Origin: Lysinibacillus halotolerans | GTDB lineage: Bacteria > Bacillota > Bacilli > Bacillales_A > Planococcaceae | NCBI RefSeq assembly: GCF_003711845.1 | Contig: NZ_RHLQ01000005.1 | Span: forward strand, 1-64,000 | DNA: 64,000 nt | Direction: 5' to 3' | Shown: positions 55,924 through 64,000 of the stretch, piece by piece | How positions within the stretch are numbered: the stretch's first letter is position 1 | Layout of the letters: each line of letters begins with the position of its first letter | Made by a program: the position numbers and the translations under genes | The notes under the pieces: model-generated | What the model saw: the letters and a program-made list of their open reading frames with translations, nothing else | What the model was told of the DNA's origin: nothing | Databases searched by the model: none

Positions 55924-56220
55924 TTGAAAGTAATTTTAGAATTAATTCGAATTTTAGCGATATCATTCATTCTCGGAAGTATAATGAGTGCCATGATGAC
56001 TATTATTTATCGATTATTTTCTGTAGATATTACGAATACAAATGGTGTTTTTTTAGTCGGAATAGCCATTTTCATATTGCTCTTCGTATTGTATAGAAAT
56101 AAACTTCAATTTTCAGGTTTTTATGATGGGGAAGGGAAAATAAAACTTTCCAAAAAGGTAAGTTGTTCTCTTATCTCCCTTTCTGTTTTCCTATTTATCA
56201 TGGCGCCTTTTATTCAGTAG
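55924..56220 (+). CDS. small membrane protein, unknown function
   Basis: I do not recognise this 98-residue protein. It has three membrane segments (about 8-30, 39-57 and 78-97) with a short Gly/Asp/Lys loop QFSGFYDGEGKIKLSKKV between the second and third. TTG at 55924 is the start, preceded by AAAGGAG (55906-55912). A strong terminator follows, so it ends the transcript that may begin at dynA or 70 bp upstream. Confidence 0.7.
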   Translation: MKVILELIRILAISFILGSIMSAMMTIIYRLFSVDITNTNGVFLVGIAIFILLFVLYRNKLQFSGFYDGEGKIKLSKKVSCSLISLSVFLFIMAPFIQ

Positions 56221-56258
56221 GTTATCGAACGTGTAAATGAATAGCACAATTTTTATTC

Positions 56259-56291
56259 AACAGCACTCTTTGTTAAAGAGTGCTGTTTTTT
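56259..56291 (+). terminator. strong intrinsic terminator
   Basis: aacagcactcttt (56259-56271) pairs perfectly with aaagagtgctgtt (56275-56287) across a 3-base loop, followed by tttt. Confidence 0.92.
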
Positions 56292-56674
56292 ATGGTTATT
56301 TAAATAAAATGACCACAACATTTTGGATTAAATGGAGAAAATGCATCATTCTAAATAAATAATAGGCATGAAGTCTGACTGTAATATGTGACGAAATTGT
56401 GAACTGATGGGTTGCTTTTGTGAAATTTTGAACAGAAGACATTGTGAAAGATTTCATATTACGATTGAAAAAGTAATACGTGTTTTATTTCACACAATGG
56501 CATTCAACGAAATAGAGTTTTATAAAAAGTAAGGGGTTGCAAATATTATATTAATAAAATAAAAATATTGAAAAATACGTTTGAAATTGTGGTTGTGAAA
56601 AAATGAGCAAATGGCATAAATATTGTAATAATAACGTTTTGTCAATTTGATTTGTAATTTTTCGCTATTTTTTG
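56292..56674 (+). other. long upstream region of the malic enzyme gene
   Basis: About 380 bases with no supported gene. It holds four direct TTGTGAA heptamers (56398, 56418, 56442, 56593) and one reversed copy-like TTCACACAA (56489-56497); see the regulatory entry. Confidence 0.6.
56398..56599 (+). promoter_or_regulatory. cluster of Rex-like TTGTGAA sites
   Basis: Three TTGTGAA heptamers fall within 51 bp (56398-56404, 56418-56424, 56442-56448) and a fourth is at 56593-56599. The third has a partial mirror half, TTGTGAA-agat-TTCATAT (56442-56459), near the Rex consensus TTGTGAA-N4-TTCACAA. Rex senses NADH/NAD, which would fit control of a malic enzyme. The assignment is inference. Confidence 0.45.
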
Positions 56675-56703
56675 TTGACTCTGTTTTGTTAAAGCGATAT
56701 TAT
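56675..56703 (+). promoter_or_regulatory. promoter of the malic enzyme gene
   Basis: TTGACT (56675-56680) and TATTAT (56698-56703) are 17 bp apart, placing the start near 56710 and giving a leader of about 40 bases. Confidence 0.75.
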
Positions 56704-56748
56704 TCAAAACTATATAAACCAAATTGGAATTTGGAAAGGGTGGGTATT

Positions 56749-57957
56749 TTGGATTTAATGAAAAAATCAATTGAAATGCACGGTCAACATAAGGGGAAAA
56801 TGGAGATTGTTTCGAAAGTACCTTTGAAGGATACGTACGATTTAAGTTTAGCTTATTCACCAGGGGTTGCAGCACCATGTTTAGCAATCCAACAAGATCC
56901 GTCCACTGTATATGACTACACAATGAAAGGAAATCTTGTAGCGGTTGTAACAGATGGTACAGCAGTATTAGGATTAGGTGATATCGGACCAGAGGCTGCA
57001 TTACCGGTTATGGAAGGAAAAGCATTGTTGCTAAAAAGGTTTAGTAATGTAGATGCAGTACCAATTTGCTTAAATACAAAGGATGTTGATGAAATTGTTC
57101 AAACGGTAAAATTAATTGCTCCAACTTTTGGTGCAATTAACTTAGAAGATATTTCAGCTCCTCGCTGTTTTGAAATTGAAGAACGTTTACGGAATGAATG
57201 TAATATTCCAGTATTCCATGATGATCAACACGGAACAGCAATCGTGGTAGGTGCTGGTTTGTTGAATGCAATGAAGTTAGTGGGCAAAAAAATGGATCAT
57301 ATGAAAATTGTCATTAATGGGGCAGGAGCTGCTGGAATTGCTATTTTACGTATTTTATTACATTTAGGATTTAACAATGTTGTTATTTGTGATACGAAGG
57401 GTATTATTTATAGTGGTCGACCAACTGGAATGAATCCAATGAAAGATAAAATTGCCCATTTAACAAATCCTGAAAATTTACAAGGTAGTCTTAGTGATGC
57501 ATTAATTGGAGCGGATGTATTTATTGGTGTTTCTGTAGCTAATTTATTGACGAAAGAGCATATACAATCAATGAAGTCTGATTCCATCGTATTTGCCTTG
57601 GCAAATCCAAATCCAGAAATCACCTATGAAAATGCAAAGGCTTGGGGAGTTCGTGTTATTGGAACAGGACGTTCAGATTATCCAAATCAAGTAAATAATA
57701 TGTTAGCTTTCCCAGGAATATTTAGAGGTGCTTTAGATGTAAGAGCTACGGCGATTAATGAAGAAATGAAGTTAGCTGCAGTAGAAGCAATTGCTTCATT
57801 AGTATCAGATGAAGAGTTAAGTGAAGACTTTATTATTCCAAAATCGATGGATGAACGGGTAGCTCAAGTGGTAGCAAAAGCGGTTGGAAAAACAGCTATT
57901 CAAACCGGTGTATCTATTTTATATAAACAGTCATTAAATAGCGAATTAGTAATTTAA
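56749..57957 (+). CDS. malate dehydrogenase (oxaloacetate-decarboxylating), YtsJ-like
   Basis: Malic enzyme decarboxylates malate to pyruvate with NAD(P). The 402-residue protein has [32 protein letters not shown], the metal-binding [12 protein letters not shown] and Rossmann [16 protein letters not shown], and is closest in layout to the short bacterial YtsJ form. TTG at 56749 is preferred over a longer frame from 56647: AAAGGG is 8 bases upstream, it lies behind the promoter, and it gives the same 17-residue lead as YtsJ before the GK motif. NADP or NAD preference cannot be told. Confidence 0.92.
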   Translation: MDLMKKSIEMHGQHKGKMEIVSKVPLKDTYDLSLAYSPGVAAPCLAIQQDPSTVYDYTMKGNLVAVVTDGTAVLGLGDIGPEAALPVMEGKALLLKRFSNVDAVPICLNTKDVDEIVQTVKLIAPTFGAINLEDISAPRCFEIEERLRNECNIPVFHDDQHGTAIVVGAGLLNAMKLVGKKMDHMKIVINGAGAAGIAILRILLHLGFNNVVICDTKGIIYSGRPTGMNPMKDKIAHLTNPENLQGSLSDALIGADVFIGVSVANLLTKEHIQSMKSDSIVFALANPNPEITYENAKAWGVRVIGTGRSDYPNQVNNMLAFPGIFRGALDVRATAINEEMKLAAVEAIASLVSDEELSEDFIIPKSMDERVAQVVAKAVGKTAIQTGVSILYKQSLNSELVI

Positions 57958-58009
57958 AAAAAGGGCTACATGATCTATTTTTTCAAATAGATCAGTGTAG
58001 TCCTTTTCC
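57956..58009. terminator. bidirectional terminator between malic enzyme and pepF
   Basis: aaaagggctacatgatctattt pairs with aaatagatcagtgtagtccttt around a short loop with a one-base bulge; A and T runs on both sides serve both converging genes. Confidence 0.9.
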
Positions 58010-58011
58010 TC

Positions 58012-59820
58012 TTATGCCTTTGTTTCTTCTACTATTTCATTTGTTAATTGTTCAAGCTGGTCTATTAAAGAACCGATAAATGCGATTGTATCTTTTAATG
58101 GTTGATCTGTCGTAATATCGACTCCTGCCATTTTAGCAAGTTCTACTGGAGTTTTTGTTCCACCAGTTTTCAATACATTGATCCAATCTTGTACAGCTGT
58201 CTCTCCTTCTTGAAGAATGCGCTGAGAAACTTGAGTAGCGATAGTTAGTCCAGCTGAGTAAGTGTATGGATATAAGCCCATATAATAATGTGGTTGGCGC
58301 ATCCAAGTAAGCTCTGCACCTTCAGTAATTTCAACAGCGTCTCCCCAGAAATCTTCTAATACGTTGCGTTTAATTTGATTTAAAATCGATGCATTTACAC
58401 TACCACCTTCATCGATGATTTCGTAAACTTTACGTTGGTAAGCAGCCTCAAGTAAATGGGTAACGAAATTATGATAGTAAGTACGGGCAATAATTGTTGA
58501 AATAACCCAACGTTTAAAGCGAGGATCATTTGAATTTGCAAGTAAATGATTGGCCATTAACATTTCATTCATTGTAGATGGTGCTTCGATAAAGTATAAA
58601 GATGGTCTTGAATTGAAAATGTTTTGTTCGCCATGGGCTAAATAGAAATGGCCCGCATGACCTAATTCGTGGGCTAAGACAAACACTTCGTTCATACGGC
58701 TCGTCCATGAAATTAAAATGTATGGATGATACCCATATGGGCTTGAACAGAAGGCACCCGTTGACTTTCCTTGATTTTGAGCAAAGTCAATCCAACGCTC
58801 ATCAAAGGCACGGTTTAACATGTTTTGATAATCTTCCCCCATAACGGCTAAACCGTCGAGCATATATTGGCGCGATTCTTCAATTGAAATTTTTGGTTCA
58901 TATGTCGGGTCTAAAGAAATTTTTAAATCTGCAAACGTCATTTTCTCTAATCCATGTACTTTTTGTAATAGCTTTGCATAACGACGCATATGTGGAGCTA
59001 ACTCTGTTGTAATTAAATCAATTTGGCGATTATAAAGTTCGCGGTCAACCTTTTGATCAAAAAGGAGGGCATCAAAAACGGAATCGAAACCACGCAAATC
59101 AGCATCTGTTTTTTCAATTTTTAAATGGTTGTCATACGTTTTAGCTGTCGTATGTTGATAATCACGTAACTTAGTAGAGAAGGCTTCAAATGCAGCGCGG
59201 CGAATGGCTGTATCACTTTCTAATTCCCAATCTCCTTCAAAGGAATTGTAGCTAAGTGGATAACTTTCCCCATTTACTTCGAAATTATCAAACTTCATAT
59301 CTACTAATTTCGTCGTATTATATAGTTCATAAGGTCCGTCAAAGGTAGAACCGAAAGCGGCTAAAGCTTTTTCTGCTTCTGGATGCAATTGATAAGGTTT
59401 TTGACGTAACACGTCATCAATGTAATGTTCAAATTGAGGTGCTAACTTTTTAGCCTCCATTAAAACGTCTTCATTCAATTGAAGAAGTTCACTTGTAATG
59501 AAAGAAAGTTGAGCGCGAACTTTTGAATAATTTTGCCCTACTTTAGCTGAACGCATTTGTGCTTCATCATTTGTTTGATCTTCACTTAATGAAAGACTTG
59601 CATAGGTTGAAATAGGGACCATTTTTTCATATAAATTTTGGTAAGCTGTTAGAACTAAGGTAACTTTTTTTGCACTATCGATTTTCCCTTTAAATTCTTC
59701 TTCAATTTGATTGGATACTTTTAGAACGTTTTTCATTGCTTCTTCAAAGGCTTGTTCTGTTTCGAAAAGATGGGATAGATCCCAAGTTTCTTCTAATTTA
59801 ACTTCGCTTCTTTTTAACAT
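58012..59820 (-). CDS. pepF: oligoendopeptidase F
   Basis: PepF is a cytoplasmic M3-family zinc oligopeptidase that degrades medium-size peptides. The 602-residue protein has the zinc motif VFVLAHELGHAGHFYLAHGE (HExxH plus flanks) around residue 385 and the downstream Glu ligand in SLYFIEAPSTMNEMLMANHL; the ISWTSRMNEVF segment before it is family-typical. SD ggaggaaa (reverse strand of the sequence just above 59820) supports the ATG. It is alone on the reverse strand, with terminators at its 3' side. Confidence 0.94.
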   Translation of the reverse strand: MLKRSEVKLEETWDLSHLFETEQAFEEAMKNVLKVSNQIEEEFKGKIDSAKKVTLVLTAYQNLYEKMVPISTYASLSLSEDQTNDEAQMRSAKVGQNYSKVRAQLSFITSELLQLNEDVLMEAKKLAPQFEHYIDDVLRQKPYQLHPEAEKALAAFGSTFDGPYELYNTTKLVDMKFDNFEVNGESYPLSYNSFEGDWELESDTAIRRAAFEAFSTKLRDYQHTTAKTYDNHLKIEKTDADLRGFDSVFDALLFDQKVDRELYNRQIDLITTELAPHMRRYAKLLQKVHGLEKMTFADLKISLDPTYEPKISIEESRQYMLDGLAVMGEDYQNMLNRAFDERWIDFAQNQGKSTGAFCSSPYGYHPYILISWTSRMNEVFVLAHELGHAGHFYLAHGEQNIFNSRPSLYFIEAPSTMNEMLMANHLLANSNDPRFKRWVISTIIARTYYHNFVTHLLEAAYQRKVYEIIDEGGSVNASILNQIKRNVLEDFWGDAVEITEGAELTWMRQPHYYMGLYPYTYSAGLTIATQVSQRILQEGETAVQDWINVLKTGGTKTPVELAKMAGVDITTDQPLKDTIAFIGSLIDQLEQLTNEIVEETKA

Positions 59821-59954
59821 TCCTTTTCCTCCCTTATTCCGGTAGTCGAAATAAATTGTACCATAAACTTTTCAATATGAATATCTATTGAGCGAAAATT
59901 CGAACATTTAATTTGTTAATTTAGATAGAATATAATGTAAGGAATCAATGTAAA

Positions 59955-60446
59955 ATGATTTATTATAGGAGGGGATTAGAGATTTTACAATTACTAATTG
60001 ATGCTGATGCATGTCCAGTTATTGATTTAGCGCTAACTGTCGCATCTCAATACGATATTAAACCGATTTTATTCTGTGATACTTCCCATCGGATTGAAAG
60101 GGAAAATGCGATGACAATTATAGTACCAAAAGGACCGGATTCCGTAGACTTTAAATTGGTAAACGCAATCAATAAACATGATATTGTTATTACTCAAGAC
60201 TATGGCCTTGCAGCAATGTGTATAGCTAAGGGTGCCTTTGTTGTTGATCAAAACGGTCGAGAAATGACGTCAGAAAATATTGATCAGTTGCTTGCTATCC
60301 GTTATGAAAATGCAAAATTAAGGCGTGCAGGTGGAAGAACAAAAGGACCGAAAAAAAGGACAGAACAAAATAATTTAAACTTTAAAAATTCCTTTCAACG
60401 AATATGTGAAAAAGCTGTATTAGTAAAGGGGGAAGGAAATCGGTGA
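59955..60446 (+). CDS. UPF0178 (YaiI/YqxD) family protein
   Basis: This 163-residue (or 154-residue) protein has the family core [18 protein letters not shown] near the N-terminus, [22 protein letters not shown] and [16 protein letters not shown], which resembles a PIN-like nuclease fold; function is not established. Two starts are possible. ATG 59955 has AAGGA at 59939-59943. However, the stronger AGGAGGGG (59967-59974) lies 7 bases before an in-frame ATT at 59982, whose product would begin like other family members (M-x-x-x-IDADACP). The last codons overlap dsdA (GTGA). Confidence 0.85.
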   Translation: MIYYRRGLEILQLLIDADACPVIDLALTVASQYDIKPILFCDTSHRIERENAMTIIVPKGPDSVDFKLVNAINKHDIVITQDYGLAAMCIAKGAFVVDQNGREMTSENIDQLLAIRYENAKLRRAGGRTKGPKKRTEQNNLNFKNSFQRICEKAVLVKGEGNR

Positions 60447-61765
60447 GGGAAAATAAACAAATAAATCAATTATATCAACAACATCCTTTACTGAAGAAAA
60501 TCGCTTCTCTGAAAAAGGTTTTGTGGCTTAATCCGTTTGAAGCCCGTGATAAAAAAGTAGAATCTTTTTCTTTTCATAAAGTATTAGATGCAGAACAAAG
60601 GCTTAAACGCTTTTCGTCTTATTTAAAAATAGCCTTTCCTGAAACTGAATACTGTAACGGTATTATTGAATCGGATATTAAAAACATATCGAATTTTAGA
60701 CATTGGTTACAAAAGAGTGGTGATGTTAGCATACAGGGGAAACTATTGTTAAAGTGTGACCATGCCTTACCTATTTCTGGCTCGATTAAAGCGAGAGGTG
60801 GTATTTACGAAGTATTAAAATTTGCCGAACAACTTGCTTTAGAAAATCAAATGATTCGTCTAGAAGATGATTATTCCATTTTTCATTCTGAATCTTTCCG
60901 AACATTTTTTAACCAGTATAAAATCGCAGTCGGTTCAACTGGGAACTTAGGGTTAAGCATCGGTATTATAGGAGCGAAGCTAGGCTTCCAAGTAACCGTA
61001 CATATGTCTGCTGATGCGAAGGAATGGAAAAAACAATTACTTCGTCAAAAAGGTGTAGAAGTCATTGAATATATGTCTGATTATAGTAAAGCAGTGGAAC
61101 AAGGTAGAAAACAAGCAGAGCTAGATCTAAAGTGTCATTTTATCGACGATGAAAATTCACAGGATTTATTTGCTGGTTATGCCGTTGCAGCCTTAAGGTT
61201 AGAAAAACAATTAGCGGATGCTAATATTAAAGTCGATGCAAATCATCCCCTATTTGTTTATATACCTTGTGGAGTAGGGGGAGGTCCTGGTGGAGTTGCC
61301 TATGGATTAAAGCAACTTTATGGGGAACATGTACATATATTTTTTGGTGAACCACTGCAATCTCCTTGTATGTTAATCGGTATGATGACAGGTTTACATG
61401 ATGAAATCTCTGTTGCTGACATTGGTCTAACGAATAAAACCGAAGCAGATGGATTAGCAGTAGGAAGGGCTTCGAAATTTGTTGGGAAAGTAATGGAGCC
61501 AATCATTAGCGGTTGCTATACTGTGGATGAATCTTTCTTATTTCAAAGCTTACGACGGTTAAATGAAATGGAACAAATTTTTGCAGAACCTTCTGCCCAT
61601 GCAGGGATTTACGGTCCCATCGCCTTATTTAAAAATGGGCAGCAATATATCGAACGTAATCAATTATCCGATAAAATGGAACAAGCGACCCATCTTATTT
61701 GGTCAACTGGTGGTAATATGGTGCCGATAGATCAAAGACAACAATATTTACAAAACAGCAATTAA
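60443..61765 (+). CDS. dsdA: D-serine dehydratase
   Basis: DsdA is a PLP enzyme that turns D-serine into pyruvate and ammonia, detoxifying D-serine. In the 440-residue protein the PLP lysine is in [14 protein letters not shown] (about 112-125), the cofactor phosphate loop is [15 protein letters not shown], and [19 protein letters not shown] and the late STGGNMVP are fold-II signatures. GTG 60443 overlaps the preceding stop (GTGA) and follows AAAGGGGGAAGG. No dsdC-type regulator is adjacent. Confidence 0.93.
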   Translation: MRENKQINQLYQQHPLLKKIASLKKVLWLNPFEARDKKVESFSFHKVLDAEQRLKRFSSYLKIAFPETEYCNGIIESDIKNISNFRHWLQKSGDVSIQGKLLLKCDHALPISGSIKARGGIYEVLKFAEQLALENQMIRLEDDYSIFHSESFRTFFNQYKIAVGSTGNLGLSIGIIGAKLGFQVTVHMSADAKEWKKQLLRQKGVEVIEYMSDYSKAVEQGRKQAELDLKCHFIDDENSQDLFAGYAVAALRLEKQLADANIKVDANHPLFVYIPCGVGGGPGGVAYGLKQLYGEHVHIFFGEPLQSPCMLIGMMTGLHDEISVADIGLTNKTEADGLAVGRASKFVGKVMEPIISGCYTVDESFLFQSLRRLNEMEQIFAEPSAHAGIYGPIALFKNGQQYIERNQLSDKMEQATHLIWSTGGNMVPIDQRQQYLQNSN

Positions 61766-61803
61766 AAAAATGCCCTAAACGTTTACGTCTAGGGCATTTT
61801 AAT
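61764..61803. terminator. bidirectional terminator between dsdA and the reverse synthase gene
   Basis: aaaatgcccta pairs with tagggcatttt (61790-61800); A and T runs on both sides. It ends both converging genes. Confidence 0.9.
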
Positions 61804-62630
61804 TAGTCAGCTTGAACTTCTTTTACAGTTCGTTCTACTTCTTCTCTTGTCATTTTTTCTTGGCCATTTTTCATTGCCTTTAACGTTTTATGGGCTAATG
61901 CAAGGGGCAGTCGGCAGAACAAAAGAATAGATCGTTTATGAATATCTTTCATATATAAATCGGCTTTTTCTAAATTTTCTTCAGCATATGCAAATAAATC
62001 ATTACGTGTCCAACCTTCTGGAACGAAGCTTACACCCCGCTCTTCCATATCTTCCTGTTGGTTACGTAAAATGTTTACTAATTGTAGACCGCGACCGTAT
62101 CCAATAGCTAATTCCCGATCCGTTTTTATCCCTGCATTCCATTCCCAAAGTTCTGAAAGCATGACGCCTACTAGTCCAGCTACATAATATGTATATTCAT
62201 CTAAGTCTTCTTTCGTACGAACTTGGAAATTAGATTTAGACCATTTCCCCATGCCATCTGCCATTTCACTCGTTGCATCTTTTACGATTTGTTCAGCTCC
62301 TGCGGGAATTAAACGAATCCAATCGGCAAGTCGTAAAGTAACCTCGGGCATAAAATCTTTTACAGGACGAAGAATTTCTAAATATTTTTCCTCATTAAAA
62401 GTTTTCTCTTTTAACAAGACACTAACATCTGCCAACATGGCGTATTTTAATTCGTTTGATACTTCTGCATGTTCATTATCTTCAATTTCATCGATTGCAC
62501 GCATCATTAAATAAGCAGTAGCAACAGCCGTTTTCAACTCTTTTTGTAAAAATGTAATTGGAATATAAAAAGTCCGACTCGTTTCCTTTAATACTCGCAT
62601 TGCATCTTTTAGGAGTTCTTTGTCATTCAT
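61803..62630 (-). CDS. squalene/phytoene synthase family protein
   Basis: The 275-residue protein has the all-helical head-to-head prenyl synthase fold signatures: TSRTFYIPITFL at the N-terminus, first Asp motif MRAIDEIEDNEH (about 43-54), YTYYVAGLVGVMLSEL, and the second motif region LQLVNILRNQQEDMEERGVSF. In phytoene, dehydrosqualene and squalene synthases the last reads NILRDxxED; here the first Asp is Asn. B. subtilis YisP in this family hydrolyses farnesyl diphosphate to farnesol instead of condensing it, so function could be either. No carotenoid genes are adjacent. Its promoter is in the 340-bp divergent space to the exonuclease gene. Confidence 0.85.
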   Translation of the reverse strand: MNDKELLKDAMRVLKETSRTFYIPITFLQKELKTAVATAYLMMRAIDEIEDNEHAEVSNELKYAMLADVSVLLKEKTFNEEKYLEILRPVKDFMPEVTLRLADWIRLIPAGAEQIVKDATSEMADGMGKWSKSNFQVRTKEDLDEYTYYVAGLVGVMLSELWEWNAGIKTDRELAIGYGRGLQLVNILRNQQEDMEERGVSFVPEGWTRNDLFAYAEENLEKADLYMKDIHKRSILLFCRLPLALAHKTLKAMKNGQEKMTREEVERTVKEVQAD

Positions 62631-62974
62631 TCACATGTTCCTCCGTTCATCACATACATCTATATTATGTTACATTAAATTTCTTCAATTGAGAAATAGA
62701 AACTCTAATTTTTTACATGAAATTAATTTTGTATGATAACGTTTCTCCAATTAAAAGTTATTATATTCTACTTTTATAGGTGTTATAATGTCTTTGTGAC
62801 ATTGTTATGTCAGTATTATAAAATTTCGTTACAATAAATAATAGAAATTACAAGAGAGAAGCAATATTAATATTGAAATAGATAATGGGATTTTAAATAT
62901 ATCAATATAGTATAACATCGTTATTTATCTTTCCATATGTGCTCAATTGTGTTTCTCTAACAGTTAAAGGTGGA
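62631..62974. other. divergent intergenic region
   Basis: About 344 bp, very AT-rich, with no supported gene. It holds the ribosome binding site of the synthase gene on the minus strand at its left edge and one clear plus-strand promoter with a palindrome (62781-62812). Confidence 0.6.
62781..62812 (+). promoter_or_regulatory. extended -10 promoter with palindromic operator candidate
   Basis: TGTTATAAT (62781-62789) is an extended -10. Eight bases on, TGACAT-tgtt-ATGTCA (62797-62812) is a perfect 6-bp inverted repeat spanning the expected start site, the place of many repressor operators. It lies about 160 bp before the exonuclease gene. Confidence 0.5.
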
Positions 62975-64000
62975 ATGATGGTGCGTAAAAATACTTACAT
63001 TTTTGTCGATGTAGAGGCTACATTAATCCGTGGCAAACAACACATTATTGAAATCGGTGCAATTAAATGGTTGCCAGATGGAACGATTGAACGTTTTTCG
63101 CAGCTAATTCAACCGTATAAATTTAAAAAGTTAAACTCCCATATTCAAAAACTAACAGGCATTACGACGGGACAAATATTAAATGCTCCCTCATTTAAAA
63201 AGGTCATGCCTAAATTCATCCAGTGGTGTGAAGGAAATTCGGTTATCGTAACCTTCGGTGAATTTGATCGAAAAGTTTTAGAGGAGGAGCTAATACGAAA
63301 TCATATGGATGTTCGTTTTTTATATCCAATTGTTGATTTTCAACAAAAATATATGATTGAATTTCAACTGAAGGAGCAACCAAGTCTTAAAAAATTATTA
63401 GAGACATATGACATCACTTCAGATATAAACCATCGTGCTTTAGCTGATGCGATTAGTTTATTTCAAGTTTTTAAAGAGGTAAATGGTGAAGAACTAATTG
63501 AAAAACATAAAACCGATGAGTTTGGTTTAATATTAAGTGAATTTCGACAACAGGAAGAAATGTATGAACTTTATCTTTCATATATCTCAGGTCGAGTATG
63601 GCCAACTTTTATAGATGTGCAATCTGTTAAAACAATTCATAAACAACTATTTTTTGATATAAAAGAAGAACGAAGGGAATTGGAAGACGGGGAAATCGAA
63701 ACGATTCATCGTACAATTATCCAACCAAATGCTGAGGTCGAAACTTTTTTAAAAATGGTTATGGAAGATATACAGGATAAAGTATTAATTACTCGCAGTG
63801 GTTTAAAACAACTAGGGAAAATTAATCGGCTACATCATGCTGTATTTCCAAAAACAGAAGTTATGACGTTACAACATTTACTTCAAAAAGAAGAGGCTGT
63901 AAATGAATTTACGATTAGTCAGTTAACGGTTACAACTTATGAAATGAAACTTCAACAGTTGATAGGGAAATATGAAAAAGAAATTATAGCAGAATTTGAG
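62975..64000 (+). CDS. DEDDh 3'-5' exonuclease domain protein (3' end outside window)
   Basis: The frame is open from ATG 62975 to the window end, 342 codons without a stop. Residues 7-180 form a DnaQ-like exonuclease with motif I YIFVDVEAT, motif II in IVTFGEFDRKVLEEEL and motif III NHRALADAIS, so all catalytic acids and the His are present. The N-terminal domain resembles KapD, the inhibitor of the KinA sporulation pathway, but the remaining 160 or more residues form a second domain that I do not recognise (YLSYISGRVWPTFIDV; TLQHLLQKEEAVNEF), and KapD is shorter. SD aaaggtgg is at 62967-62974. Confidence 0.82.
   Translation, partial: MMVRKNTYIFVDVEATLIRGKQHIIEIGAIKWLPDGTIERFSQLIQPYKFKKLNSHIQKLTGITTGQILNAPSFKKVMPKFIQWCEGNSVIVTFGEFDRKVLEEELIRNHMDVRFLYPIVDFQQKYMIEFQLKEQPSLKKLLETYDITSDINHRALADAISLFQVFKEVNGEELIEKHKTDEFGLILSEFRQQEEMYELYLSYISGRVWPTFIDVQSVKTIHKQLFFDIKEERRELEDGEIETIHRTIIQPNAEVETFLKMVMEDIQDKVLITRSGLKQLGKINRLHHAVFPKTEVMTLQHLLQKEEAVNEFTISQLTVTTYEMKLQQLIGKYEKEIIAEFE

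Overview
The window is about 64 kb of low-GC Bacillales chromosome, most likely from the Planococcaceae (Lysinibacillus/Ureibacillus/Solibacillus-like). The gene order follows the Bacillus subtilis folE-to-dynA region almost gene for gene. It departs from that order in informative ways: there is no trp operon in the aromatic supraoperon, no bshB1 between mgsA and bshA, no ypjB, an added PQQ-type dehydrogenase beside the bc complex, and a stand-alone CheX. Most genes lie on the + strand. Genus is inference from gene order and composition only.

Layout. 1-189: right end of an ISL3-type insertion sequence. 285-5471: folE-mtrB-hepS-menH-hepT-ndk-(small membrane protein)-cheR, covering folate, TRAP regulator, menaquinone side chain and methylation, nucleotide balance and chemotaxis. 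5730-11923: aromatic and histidine supraoperon aroC-aroB-aroH-hisC-tyrA-aroA. 12064-18173: ypiA-ypiB-ypiF, the menaquinol:cytochrome c reductase qcrABC, ypjA and a membrane zinc protease. 18353-20554: membrane-anchored PQQ quinohemoprotein dehydrogenase. 20618-26782: ypjC (reverse), ypjD-dapB-mgsA-bshA-cca-birA. 26917-29353: panBCD behind a leader RNA with two copies of a stem-loop that matches the pan motif. 29412-29575: a palindrome and three stacked terminators. 29660-37385: dinG, ypmB, aspB, asnS, dnaD, nth, ypoC. 37433-40743 (reverse): ponA, recU. 41050-45194: small gene, yppE, mrfA, mrfB. 45465-49763: gpsB, rnpB (RNase P RNA), ypsC, ypvA. 49830-50993 (reverse): PH-domain protein, cheX. 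51097-55850: Fur-controlled 27-residue membrane protein, dynA, sulfurtransferase. 55924-57957: small membrane protein, malic enzyme. 58012-64000: pepF (reverse), yaiI-dsdA, a squalene/phytoene synthase-family gene (reverse) and the start of a DEDDh exonuclease gene cut by the window end.

How the genes work together. hepS, menH and hepT make menaquinone, which feeds qcrABC; the c-type haem domains of QcrC and of the PQQ dehydrogenase suggest a shared periplasm-side electron route. A large share of the second half is genome maintenance: DinG, DnaD, Nth, RecU, MrfA/MrfB, YpvA and the terminal exonuclease. PonA, YpmB and GpsB all act in cell-wall growth, and RecU sits next to PonA as in other Firmicutes.

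No clearly new multi-gene system is visible. The observations most worth following are the tandem two-bulged-A RNA before panB, the Fur-box small membrane protein before dynA, the PQQ dehydrogenase next to qcrABC, the cluster of Rex-like TTGTGAA sites before the malic enzyme, and the squalene synthase-family protein with an altered second Asp motif.
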